DNA of 64,000 nucleotides from Cryptomeria japonica (lineage: Eukaryota > Streptophyta > Pinopsida > Cupressales > Cupressaceae). Of this stretch, positions 34,630 through 45,622 are shown in pieces. A model generated the notes under the pieces. The model ran no database searches and was not told the DNA's origin. It saw only the letters and a list, made by a program, of their open reading frames with translations. The translations under genes and the position numbers were made by a program. How positions within the stretch are numbered: position 1 is the first letter of the stretch; every line of letters starts with the position of its first letter. The DNA lies in assembly GCF_030272615.1 (NCBI RefSeq), contig NC_081414.1, forward strand, positions 815,385,069-815,449,068. Reading direction: 5' to 3'.

Positions 34630-35730
34630 TTGAGGAAGATTCTGACACCGGTAAAGTTGGAGAATTTAAGGAAACAATTGGAAGGAGCTTTTATAGAGTA
34701 TAATGCTGAAAAGGTGAAGAACATTAGATTGGAGGATGAACTTCAAAATGATCAAGAATTTATTTTGGCACTTCAAAATAACCTGGTTATTACAAAGAAC
34801 AAAATAATAGAACTTCATATCTAGATGCAGAATGAGGATGATGAAAAGGAAACTCTTAGAGAACTTGCAAACAAGTTGAGACAAGAAAACAGTACTATGA
34901 AGAATGAAATGCAATATATGGCTATGAGGTTTTGTAAAGACATTGAAGATAGAAAGAAAAATGAAGAAGACTTGACTAGTAGACTCAATGATGTTGGAAA
35001 TGAAAATCTAAGATCTAGTCATGAAAATGATATGTTGCAGACACACCTGATTCACGTGCAACATGATAAAATTGCGTTCATGAGACAAAAGGGAATTCTA
35101 GAAAATGAGCTGGCTACTTCAAATCAACACAAAGAGAAATTCATGAAAAGTTTAGAGGAGCTTGACAACATGCTAAAAAGTCAAAAACCTAATGGAGATA
35201 CTAATGGACTTGGATTTGAAGTTGGAGAATGTTCCGACACTGCAAACAATCTAGATCAAAACAACCCGCTAAGACAACCTAATGCTTATCAATTTAATGG
35301 CAAATATTTCAAGTGCAACAAATATGGTCATAGAGAAAATCAATGTATATTTAGAAACAATCAAAATATCAATGCACCCACCGGTTAATGTTCTAAATCC
35401 AACAAAGTTGGTAATAATTTAGAAAACTGCAGAATGAATGTGAAATGTTATGTTTGTGGAAGATATGGACACTTATATAATCAATGCAGAACACAAACTA
35501 GCATAGGATATGGAAAAAATATTTAGAGGAATAATGTGACTTGTTATGCTTGTAACAAAATTGGACATATTGCAAAATTTTGTAGAAGCAAGACTTCATC
35601 GACAAATAATAAAGGATGCAGTTGGAAAGGCAACAAAAAGGTAGATGAGGTAAAGAAAGAATTTTCAAAACAATGGATTAGGAAGAGAGATCTGAATGTT
35701 AATGAGACTATCTCTAGACCAGTAGAATAA
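34630..35730 (+). pseudogene. Gag-like coiled-coil/zinc-knuckle ORF, element C
   Basis: It starts MRKILTPVKLENLRKQL. The coiled coil runs to about residue 185 with one stop at 34822 and ends in SQKPNGDTNGLGF, the copia Gag-type linker. Then a series of four zinc knuckles: YFKCNKYGHRENQC (first Cys lost), a degenerate CSKSNKVGNNLENC, CYVCGRYGHLYNQC and CYACNKIGHIAKFC, the last two complete. Three stops or frame breaks. It differs from A/B in sequence but has the same layout, so the Gag form is an old shared trait. Confidence 0.78.
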
Positions 35731-36072
35731 AGTAACCCTCCACCGACAAGAGATTCTTCATCCAACTGAGAAATAACCCTTTGGGGGTATTGCAACAAGT
35801 TGAAAATCATGTAGATTACCCTCGGTTGATGGTGAGAAGATAGATTTCTTCTTTACTGGTAGATGTGTTAAGTTTTCACTTAACCAGTGAGCATTTAATA
35901 TGGTTGGTAAGAGAAATGTCATTATAAATCATCTGATTTCCCTCATTTTTGATTCACCAAGAATTCAAATTAGCAGAGAGTGCCAAAAAGAGCAAAGACA
36001 TCCAAGGCAAAAGTGCAAAGTGATCTCTTCAAGCACTCAGAATATTTTTTAGGTAGCTCAAGGTATTCTTCA
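35731..36072 (+). promoter_or_regulatory. Inter-ORF spacer with TATA box (element C)
   Basis: The 342-bp spacer has TATAAAT at 35923-35929, about 150 bp before the ORF2 ATG. Element D has the same box at the same distance. The A/B hairpin is not visible here. Confidence 0.4.
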
Positions 36073-37978
36073 ATGGATTCTTCTTCTGCTCCCGAGTTTA
36101 TTGTGAATCCTAATATTGTGGAAAATGTGAAATGCCATAGGCTCGTATTTAAGATAATTCCTGAGATTGCTAAACAAGATGACTCTGTAGGGGCATTTTC
36201 AAAAATTCCTAAAGGTGTACTATTTGCAGAAGACCCTAGGATTTATATGCATTGCAATATAGAAGAAATAGGTTCTGAAGAGATGATGAAAATGTATACC
36301 AAGGTAATTTGTGATGAACATGGCGTGGTTAAACCCGAACACAAGACTGTAGAAACTATAGCTTTTGTGGAGATACTGAACATTCCTCAATGTTCAGAGG
36401 AAGTAGTAAGAATTGTTTGAAGTAGAGCTCATGGAGAATTTCTATGGTTGGATTCTGTCTACAAAATAACCCAGCAAGCAATTAGGGCAGTAACTAATTT
36501 ACCCTCAACCGACATCAGATCTGAGAAAACAAAGAAGAATCCTACCAACAAAGTAATGACCCTAACAGGAGCAACATCTAACAATAGATCACTAAGAGTG
36601 AATGATATCAAAGACATCAATGTGAGATTTGTAAGTGTGGTGCTAGGTTACAAGACTACACATGCAAAGAGGCTAAATTTAGTTTCTAGTCTTTTTATTA
36701 ATAGTGCTTATGAGATGGTTAACAACAATGCAATGGTATATGTGTGTGAATGGCTAAAAGATGAACTCATTAAAAATTTGAAAAATATTAAAGGAGATAA
36801 GAAAGGTAAATTCCACTTTGGATTTCTTTTGGTATGTTTAATGTTGTACTTCTCTAAGGAAATTACCAGTACAGGACCTAAAAACTCTGGATATGACATA
36901 CTGGTAGGAAAAAAATTATAGGAAGCTTTTATCGGCATGGGAACTCCTAGACACAACAACATAATTAAATACTTTAAATCTTTCCAAGTTAAAATGAAAA
37001 CTAGAGAAAGACTACCGGAGAGTATAGTGGACAAGTTTGACAAAGAAATCTATTTTGTTATCAATAAAAATGAGACATGGATGAAAGTTGTACTCCTAAG
37101 GAATATATGGGTGATTGAAATGGGATATGAGGTCGATCTTAACATTCTTGAGACTTATGCAAAAGATTTATTAGATGCACTAAGAGAATCAACACAACAT
37201 GTTTTTGGTAGTGCCGAGACTATTGAAAGTGGTGTAAAAATATTGAAGAAAAGAAAGAAAAGAGAAAAATATATTAGGGATGCATCCAAGAAAGTACAAG
37301 AAATCAAGGAAAATGTAATGAACATTAGTGGCATATTGGCTAGTGAACTTGAAGGATTGCAACCAGAGGCACACATTTCACTAGTTGGGACATCTTCGGC
37401 TAGTGAACTTGAAGGATTGAACTTGAGTTGAAAAAGAGAAGGAAAAATTCTTTGATGACACCATAAAGAAGTGCACTGAACAACTGAATACATTATTACT
37501 GCCACTGAACTCTACAATTTTGGAGTACAAAGAGTTGTACAGGGAAACATGCAAACCACACATTCTGACAGAGGACATAGAGAAAGAGATTAGTAAAATA
37601 TAGAAAGAAATTGATGACATAGCTGATAAAATAATTGGATCATCTGACTACATATCAGTTTTTGAGAAAGAAATGGGAGGCTTCGAAGAAAAACTAGAGA
37701 AACATGAGAAATAAACGGCAATGATAAGCTCTAATGTGAAGGAACTCAAAAATAAACTTGGTCCCAAGTTGGACAATTTTATATCTCAGAGAATTGAAAT
37801 ATCCAAGGCATTACTTCAAGGAGAATGATCACCAGAAGATCACATGCATCATCTCACCAACATGATCCAACATACTAAGGAAACCTTGAATTACAACAAA
37901 AGGTTTATGCAAAGTCTTAATTTAGTTTTAGCAGATATCTTTCAAATTGTAACCAACCAGTTACAGAATTTGAGGTGA
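36073..37978 (+). pseudogene. ORF2 of unknown function, element C
   Basis: About 634 codons. The ATG at 36073 (MDSSSAPEFIVNPN) is chosen because D starts at the same place (MAYSSTSEFIVNTT); a GTG frame extends 31 codons upstream. Core: HGEFLWLDSVYKIT, RSLRVNDIKDINVRFVSVVL, GYKTTHAKRLNLVSSLFIN and FHFGFLLVCLMLYF. These align block by block with ORF2 of A and B (MTVNSIKDNLVKYTCIVIGY, FKFGQLLVGLLFYF). A basic stretch (KKRKKREK, about 37240) and a long coiled-coil tail follow. The Lys/Glu block of A/B is absent. Stops at about 36418, 36919, 37429, 37600, 37712 and 37826. No enzyme motif recognised. Confidence 0.72.
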
Positions 37979-38170
37979 AATTGTTAGACTCATTTGACAA
38001 TTTTTGACAACCTTTGTCATTGATGTCAAACGGGGAGTAGTGGAGAGAAAAATGATTATGGTTATTCAGAGGAGGCCATTTGCTCAGGGGGAGCATATGT
38101 TTTTGGAAACTTTTTGGACTTCAATTTTTCGAACAGTTTTGGAATTTTCTCATGAGTGTTGCCATCAATG

Positions 38171-38184
38171 CCAAAGCGAGAGAT
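38171..38184 (+). other. Polypurine tract, element C (mutated)
   Basis: CCAAAGCGAGAGAT precedes the 3' LTR. Compared with A/B (CCAAAGGGGGAGAT) one purine is now C. A second tract, CAGGGGGAGCA, lies near 38085. Confidence 0.75.
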
Positions 38185-39002
38185 TGTTGGTATTCTACAC
38201 TCTTATGAGAAAAGTTGATCTTGTCATTGATGGAAACCAATTGGCAACCAACTGGAAATCATCTGTCAACCCACCAGCACTTACCGACATCATCAATAGA
38301 CTTCTACATTCACTGGTAGGCACTTCACCGACAACGACAATAATGCATACACACACTAAAAGCTGACATGGAATAAACTCTTGTTCATTATTTTATATTG
38401 TAATTATCTTTTGTAAAAGCTGACATGGTATATTGTAAAAGACTCATATATATGTATGAGATCTTATAGGTCATTTACTAACAATTAAAAAGATTATGAG
38501 AGTGGATATAATGATACATTTTGTATAAGGTGATATAGTTGACAAAAAAGGTATTTGTAATAGATTGAACTTAAACCGGTATTGAACCTGGCATAGTTGA
38601 TGTTGATCTGAAGCGATAAATTGTATTGGATTTTGAAAATCCATTTTGTAAGTCAGTGAGACTTTTGTTTTGTGATTGAGCAGTGAGCTCTAGGCTGCTA
38701 GCTTTACTGCATGTGCAGGCCCCTCATTGTAAGTAATATTTATTTATTGGCTAGTGAATGAATATTGTGGGTCACAAATCCCACCGAGGTTTTTCCAACA
38801 CCAGGTTTCCTCTTTAAATATCTTGTATTATGGTGTGTTCTCTATGCTATCTTTGTTATTCTTATTTGTTACATTAATTCTTATTTACCGATACACTGTT
38901 TTGGGATACAAAGTTCTAAATAAGTTTAAATATTGTGTAAACCAGTTAGACATTGATTCACCCCCCCTCTTAGTGTCTTTGGGACTGTCATTGATTCCAA
39001 CA
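38185..39002 (+). repeat. Element C 3' LTR
   Basis: 818 bp, TGTTGG to CCAACA, with TATATAT at 38447-38453. Homologous to the D 5' LTR (816 bp), with roughly 10-12% difference by eye. Confidence 0.9.
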
Positions 39003-40616
39003 AAGTGAAGTTTGTACGAATGCTAGAATCTGTTTGGTGGATGGAAAGAAATTCCTAGATGGGATGAGATATGAGAATGTGTGTGTTGCCTTAGTTCCTA
39101 AGAAGATTGAGAATCAAGAGCATGAAGAAGAACAATTGTAAGAGATAAAGGGGTTATTGGCATAGTATGAAGACATCATTTTAGATAATGTGTGTGATGG
39201 ATTACCACTTGTGAGAAGTATCAGTCATTGCATGGACCTGATTCTTAGAGCTAGTTTGCCTAACAAAGCTGCACATCGGATGACATCAATAGAGAATTAA
39301 GAGTTGAATAGAGAAGTGTAGGAATTGTTAAAGAAAGGTTTGATTAGAGAAAGTTTGAGTCCTTGTGCAATACCAATAGTATTAGCACCTAAAAAGAATG
39401 GATAATGGAGGATATGTACCGATTCTAGAGTAATAAACAAGATCATAGTTAAATATCGGTTTCCTTTCCCTAGGATGGATGACATAATGGACTATTTGGG
39501 TGGAGACAAATACTTCACAGAGATAGACTTGAAGACTGTATATCATCATATAAGGATCAGAGAAGGAGATGAGTGGAAGAAAACATTCAAGATAAATGAA
39601 TGACTGTATGAATGGTTGGTAGTGCCTTTTGGGTTAACTAATTCACCGAGTACTTTCATGAGGTTGATGAATGAGGTATTGAAGAAATTCTTCGGTAAGT
39701 TTGTTATTGTATATTTGGATGACATTCTGATTTTCAATAAGACAAAAGAGGAGAATTTGTTGCATTTAATATAAGTTTTGCAGAGGTTGAGAGAAGAAAA
39801 GTTGTTGATAATCCTTTAGAAGTGTACTTTCATGAAGGAAGAGTTAGTCTATTTAGGATTTGTTTTATCTAAAGATGGTTTGAAGATGGACCCTAAGAAA
39901 GTAAAAGCAATTTTTGAATGGCCTACACTGGAAAGAACTGGAGAGGTAAGATCATTTCATGAATTGGCTAGTTTCTACTGGAATTTTGTCAGAAATTTCA
40001 GTTTGATTTGTACTCCTATAATTGAGACAATGAGGGGAGCTATGAAGGAGTTCAACTGGACCACTAGAGAAAACAAAAGTTTTGAACTGTTGAAGTAGAA
40101 AGTGATTGAATAGCTTGTGTTAGCTTTACCAGATTTCAATAAATTATTTCAAGTATATTATGATGCAAGTGGAACATTAATTGGAGCACTCTTGAGTCAG
40201 GAAAGGAGAGAAGTAGCTAATTCTAGGGAGAAGTTGAATGATGCCCAGAGGAGATATTCAGTGTATGATCAAGAATTTTATGTCTTAGTTCAAGCCTTGA
40301 GAAAGTGGAGACATTGCCTATTTCCCAAGGAGTTTGTGTTGTATACTGATCATCAAGCATTGTAGTATTTGAATTGTCAAAGTAAGTTGAATTAGAGACA
40401 TATGAGATGGGTAGAATTTTTGGAGAGTTACATCTTTGTATTGAAGTAGAGGAGTTGGAATTGAAAAAAAGTTGCTAATGCATTGAGTAGAAGGATGAAT
40501 TTGCTGACAAAGATGAGAGTGGCAGTATTAGGATTTGAGGAGTTGAAGACCTTGTATGATGATGACCTGGATTTTGCAGAACCTTAGAGAACATGAGAAT
40601 CAGTTATGGTAGATAG
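39003..40616 (+). pseudogene. G1: Ty3 reverse transcriptase and RNase H fragment
   Basis: Starts inside the protease-RT linker with EVCTNARICLVDGKKFLDG. RT blocks seen: [67 protein letters not shown] and the catalytic VYLDDILIF with YLDD intact. RNase H follows ([29 protein letters not shown]) and the tether VANALSRRMNLL. Integrase is missing; sequence changes at 40617. The type is chromovirus-like Ty3, not Tat (no second RNase H). About ten stops, mostly TAG at conserved Gln positions. The missing N-terminal half matches 41647-43320. Confidence 0.88.
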
Positions 40617-41646
40617 TGATGAATACTAAGAGGGGGGGTGAATTAGTATACCCAATAACTTAACCCTAATCTATTGGTGTACATTTGAGAATAGTGAAAG
40701 ACACTTAATAAAAACAATAATAATAATAAAGCTCTCATAATAAGTTGTTCACATTCTTCTCATTATGATAGCAAATTATTTGGTAAATCTTATTCAAGAT
40801 TAGTTGGCTTATGCACATTATATAGTGCAAGGAAAATATTTCTAGGTACATATTTATTTTGATGCAAGAGCATCTTCAGTTCTTGGCAATCTTGCATCAA
40901 CCAAAAATATTTCCTTTCTATTTTGCTTTCTATTTTCAGTTTCAACATTTCATTATGTATTTTCTAGCATTGGCCTACTGGATCTTGAGGAGTTGCATTT
41001 TGCTGGAGGACTTGATCATCTTCCTTATTTCTAAACCACAGAGCATTTGGATCATTTTCCAACAAGTTATTGATTCCGGTTTCTGAGACAATTTTCTAGT
41101 ACTGGAACCGATTGGACCTATTTTATTTGGCGATTCTACTAGATTCCTTCCATAGCTTGTAGAGCCCTAAGAATTGATTCTGATGTTCCTTGGTGTGTGG
41201 CTGAGTTTCCCTTTGATCCACACTTCATCATTTGGATTTTTTGGAGGAATCTCTTTTGCGGATTCCAACCTTGTTGGTTTTACATGTTTGGTCTTGTTCT
41301 TTGCCATTTGATCCCTTTTGGGCCGACCAGATCCCCTTTGATCATATAAGTAATTGTAATTGAGAATTCAAATGTAAATCAAAAGAAAAATACAACATAT
41401 AAGATAGATCTTAAGTTTTGAGGTCTCAGTTGAGACCTGTTCTATAGTTGAGCATGTTTGTAGCAAACCAGTGAACCTAATTCTTGTATCCCGGATGTTA
41501 TCGAATGCTTCTAATTCCTTTTCATGATTTAATTAATTAATTTATGTGCTACCTCCATAATATCCTTTTGTTTTTGTTGTGTTTACTCTTCCTGACCGGT
41601 CCAGAATGATCTCTTTGAGGTCCCTCCTAACCGATAACTGCACCAA
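40617..41646. other. LTR-like terminus and probable Ty3 5' LTR sequence
   Basis: The first 33 bases (TGATGAATACTAAGAGG...) match the end of the A/B LTRs on the minus strand, then similarity stops. This suggests another LTR of that end type inserted here. Towards 41650 the sequence resembles the end of the Ty3 LTR of G2, before a possible degenerate primer site (GGGTATCAAAG, about 41647). No coding sequence is supported and the internal border is not resolved. Confidence 0.4.
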
Positions 41647-42930
41647 GGGGTATCAAAGAAGACTTCATTCCAAAGATTGTGTGGTCCTAATAATTTTGGT
41701 GTGGGGTGGCAGATTATGGATCCAACCTATAGCTATAGAGGACTAGCATGAAGATGGCATGAGGAGGAAATAGGAATGGTGGAGCACGTGGGAATGCATA
41801 CCTGGCTATGATGGAAATGTTGAGAGAATTACAGCTTGATTGGAAGCCATTGAGACAACCTTGAGAAAAGGCCAACATATTGAAGATGTGAGTGAAGATG
41901 AAGGAGAAGAATCCTCAAAAGAACAAGTAAATCCATCAATGATCGATCCAAATGAAGAAAGGTTCTTAAAGGTTTTGAGTAGGGTGAATACTAAACCAAA
42001 TTTTACCCCGCTGGAATATGATGGAAAGTTGGATTTGGATAAATTGATTGATTAGATCTCAGATATGGAGAAATATTTTTATTTTGAGAATACCACAGAG
42101 GAAAGGAAGGTGAAATATGTCTGCACCCAGTTGAAAGGTCATGCATCTCTTTGGTGGGAGCATTTGTAAGGTGATAGAAAGAGAAGAGGTAAAGAGAAGA
42201 TCAAAATATGGGATTGGATGGTTGCTATGTTAAAATAAAAATTTATGCCAGTTGATTATGAAGTGAATCTATTTTGAAAGTTGTAGAATTTGAAGGATAA
42301 GGAATCTAGTGTAATGGAGTATACCGAAGCATTCTACAAGTTGAATCAAACCAAGACATGTTTATGATGAGGTCAAATAAGTTGCATGATAGTTGAATGG
42401 ATTGCGGATGTCTATACAAGATGAAATTACTTTGATAAAATTGTAGTGTTGAAGAAGCTTACCAGTATGCCCTAAAAGTAGAAGAGAAGCTAAACAAAAA
42501 ACATGAGTAGAGATAGAGAGGTAGGGGTGGAAAGTTTTCCAAAGGAAGATTTCAAGGAGGAAGAGGATATACTAGAGGTAGTGGAACCTCTACAGATTAG
42601 AACAAGGACAAGGAAGTAAGCAAATATGGTAGTTCATACCGGAAGGATGATAGAAATTTCTATCAGAGAAGAGAACCTGATGGTTATCGAAATGAGAATT
42701 TTGGAAAAGATGACAGAACACAAGATAAGAGAGTGTTCAGAGGAACTTTCTTAAGTGTGAAGGATAAGGGCATCGTTCTTTCGAGTGTAAGAAGGTGGAA
42801 AGAACCCTGAGAATATAAATGATGGAAGAAAGCCCCACCAGATCAACTAACAAACCAAAAGATGGAGAATTGTTGATAATGAGGAGATATTTGTGTCATA
42901 TTGGATGAGATGAGGAGACTTTGCAAAGGA
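41647..42930 (+). pseudogene. G2: Ty3 gag
   Basis: Gag of a chromovirus-like Ty3 element. The N-terminal part is glycine/arginine-rich (GGNRNGGARGNAY, about 41770). Then LEAIETTLRKGQHIEDVSED and the Gag core: YDGKLDLDKLID, DMEKYFYFENTTEERKVKYV, GHASLWWEHL, IKIWDWMVAML. A degraded CCHC (LKCEG-GHRSFECKK, with one stop) lies near 42750-42800. Many stops and frameshifts. It forms the particle coat in intact relatives. Confidence 0.8.
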
Positions 42931-43320
42931 GGAATTTGTTCAAGACCAAATGTAAGGTATCCGATAAGTGCTATAAAGTTTTTATTGATAGTGGTAGTTC
43001 AGATCACCTTGTTTTCGAAGAGATACTGACTAAGTTGAATTTGTCAAGATTGAAACACCCTAAGTCTTATCAGATAGCATGGATTTAGGATGATCATAAG
43101 TTGTTAGTAAGTGAGAAATGTTTGGTGAAATTGAAAATTGGGAATTATCATGAAGAAGAATTGTGTGATATTATGCCTATAGATATTTGTCACCTTTTGT
43201 TGGGTAGACCCTGGTAGTTTGATAGACATGAAATACATGATGGGCGAAAGAATATACACACTATTGTGGCCAATGGGAAGAAGAAAACCATGTTTCCCTT
43301 GGATGAGCCTTTTAAAATTG
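42931..43320 (+). pseudogene. G2: Ty3 aspartic protease, cut by element D
   Basis: VFIDSGSSDHLVFEEIL is the retropepsin active site with D-S-G intact, and HLLLGRPW is the second conserved block. Two TAG stops replace likely Gln codons (AWI*DD, GRPW*FD). The frame ends ...LDEPFKI at 43320, where the LTR of element D begins. The next residues expected in such elements are those that open fragment G1 at 39003. Confidence 0.88.
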
Positions 43321-44136
43321 TGTTGGCATTCTACACTCTTATGAGAATAGTTGATGTTGTCATTGATGGCAACCAATTGGTAACCAACTAGAAATCATTT
43401 GTCAACCCACCAGCAGTTACCAGCACCAATAATAGACTTCTACATTCACCAAGTAACTTCACCGATAGTGGCATTAATCCATACCAACACTCAAAGCCGA
43501 CATGGAATAAAATCTTGTTCATTGTTTTGTATTATAATTATCTTTTATAAAATCCAACATGGCATATTGTAAAAGACTGATATATATGTATGAGATCTTA
43601 CAGGTCATTTAGTGATAAGAAAAAAGATTATGAGAGTGGATATAATGATACATATTGTATAAGGTGATATAGTTGATAGTGGAGGTATTTGTAATAGACT
43701 AAGATTAAACCATTACTAAACCTGACATAGTTGATGCTGATCTAGAGCAGTACATTGTATTGGATTTTGAAAATCCATTTTGTGAGTCAGTGAGACTTAT
43801 GTTTCATGATTAAGTAGTGAGCTCTAGGCTGCTAGCCTTCCTACATGTGCAGGCCCCTCATTGTAAGTAATATTTATTCATTGGCTAGTGAGTGAATATT
43901 GTGGGTCACAAATCCTGCTGAGGTTTTTCCCACACTAGGTTTCCTCATTAAATATCTTGTGTTATGGTGTGTTCTCTATGTTGTCTTTGTTATTCTTATT
44001 TGTTGCATTAATTCTTATTTACCGATACACTATTTTGGCATACAAAGTTCTAAATAAGTTTAAATATTCTGTAAACTGGTTAGACATTGAGTCATCCCCC
44101 CTCTCAATGTCTTTTAGACTATCATTCATTCTAAAA
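43321..44136 (+). repeat. Element D 5' LTR
   Basis: 816 bp, starts TGTTGGCATTCT. The end CTAACA is mutated to CTAAAA. TATATAT at 43581-43587. Confidence 0.9.
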
Positions 44137-44138
44137 AT

Positions 44139-44151
44139 TGGTATCAGAGCC
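44139..44151 (+). other. Primer binding site, initiator tRNA-Met (element D)
   Basis: TGGTATCAGAGCC, a perfect copia-type site 2 nt after the LTR. Confidence 0.92.
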
Positions 44152-44180
44152 TGGTCCTCTATTTTAAAAAGCCTAACAGC

Positions 44181-45320
44181 TTGAGGAACATTCTGACACT
44201 AGTACAGATGGAGAACTTAAGGAAACAATTGGAAGGAGCTCTTGTAGACTATGATGCAGAAAAGGTGAAGAACATTAGATTGGAGGATGAACTTAAAACT
44301 GTTCAAGAATTCATTTTGACACTTCAAAATAACCTAGTTATTACAAAGAACAAAAGAAAAGAACTTCATATGAAGATGCAGAATGAGGATGATGAAAAAT
44401 AACCTCTTAGAGAGCTTGCAAACAAGTTGAGACAAGAAAACAATACTATGAAGAATGAAATACAAGATATGACTATGAGGTTTTGTAAAGGCATTGAAGA
44501 TAGAAAGAAAAATGAAGAAGACTTGACTAGGAGACTCAATGATGCTAGAAATGAAAATGTGAGACTTAGTAATGAAAATGATATGTTGAAGACAGAATTG
44601 ATTCACATGTAACATGATAAAACTAAGCTCATGAGACAAAAGCAAATTCTAGAAAATGAGTTGGCTACTGCAAATCAACACAAAGAGAAATTCAAGAAAA
44701 GTTTAGAGCAACTTGCTAATAAGCTGAAAAGTCAAAAACCTAATGGAGATATTAATGGACTTGGATTTGATGTTGGAAAATGTTCTAACACTGTAAACAA
44801 TCTAGATCAGAACAAACCGGTAAGAAAACCTAGTGCTTATAAATTTAATGTCAAATGTTTGAATTGCAACAAATATGGTCATAGAGAAAATCAATGTAGA
44901 TTTAGAAACAATCAGAATATCAATGCACCCACCTGTCAATGTTCCAAATGCAACAAAGTTGGTCATAATTCAGAAAACTACAAAATGAATGTGAAATGTT
45001 ATGTTTGTGGAAGATATTGACACTTATCTAATCAATGCAGAACACAAACCAACATAGGATATGGAAAATCTATTCAGGGGAATAATGTGACTTGTTATGC
45101 TTGTAACAAAATTGGACATATTGCAAAATTTTGTAGAAGTAAGACTTCACCAAAAAATAATAAAGGATTTAGTTTGAAAGGCAAAGGAAAAGTAGATGAG
45201 GTAAAGCAAGAATTTTCAAAACAATGGATTAGGAAGAGAGATCAGAATGTTAATGAGACTATCTCTAGATTGGTAGAGCAGAGTAACCCTCCACTAGTAG
45301 GTTATTTTTCATCCAACTAA
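44181..45320 (+). pseudogene. Gag-like coiled-coil/zinc-knuckle ORF, element D
   Basis: Starts MRNILTLVQMENLRKQL, in register with C. The coiled coil is interrupted by TAA at 44400 and TAG at 44610. The linker SQKPNGDINGLGF is followed by knuckles CLNCNKYGHRENQC, CSKCNKVGHNSENY (last Cys lost), CYVCGRY-HLSNQC (stop in place of Gly) and CYACNKIGHIAKFC. It confirms that the C/D subfamily originally had four knuckles. RNA-binding Gag role inferred from family. Confidence 0.78.
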
Positions 45321-45622
45321 GAAGTAACCCTTGGGGGGTATTCTAGCAAGTTGAAAATCATGTAGATTACCCTCGATCAATGGTGAGAAGATAGATTTCT
45401 TCTTTACCAGTAGATGTGTTAAGTTTTCACTTAACCGGTGAGCATTTAATGTGGTTGGTATGAGAAATATCATTATAAATCATCGGATTTCCCTAATTTT
45501 TGATTCATCGAGCATTCAAATTAGCAGAGAGCATGAAAAAGAGAAAAGGCTGTCAAGGCAAAGGTGCAGAGTGATCTCTTCAGGTATTCAGAATATTTTC
45601 AAGTAGCTAAAGGTATTCTTCA
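45321..45622 (+). promoter_or_regulatory. Inter-ORF spacer with TATA box (element D)
   Basis: The 302-bp spacer has TATAAAT at 45474-45480, 149 bp before the ORF2 ATG, as in C. Confidence 0.4.

Larger units (their letters stand above)
34073..39002 (+). mobile_element. Element C: pol-less copia-like element, 5'-truncated
   Basis: Interior 34586-38184 with Gag-like ORF and ORF2, and a complete 3' LTR (38185-39002) starting TGTTGGTATTCT and ending GATTCCAACA. The 5' LTR keeps only its last 513 bp. Its LTR family differs from A/B but equals D. ORFs are homologous to A and B at protein level. Its right flank resumes inside a Ty3 polyprotein (39003). Confidence 0.88.
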
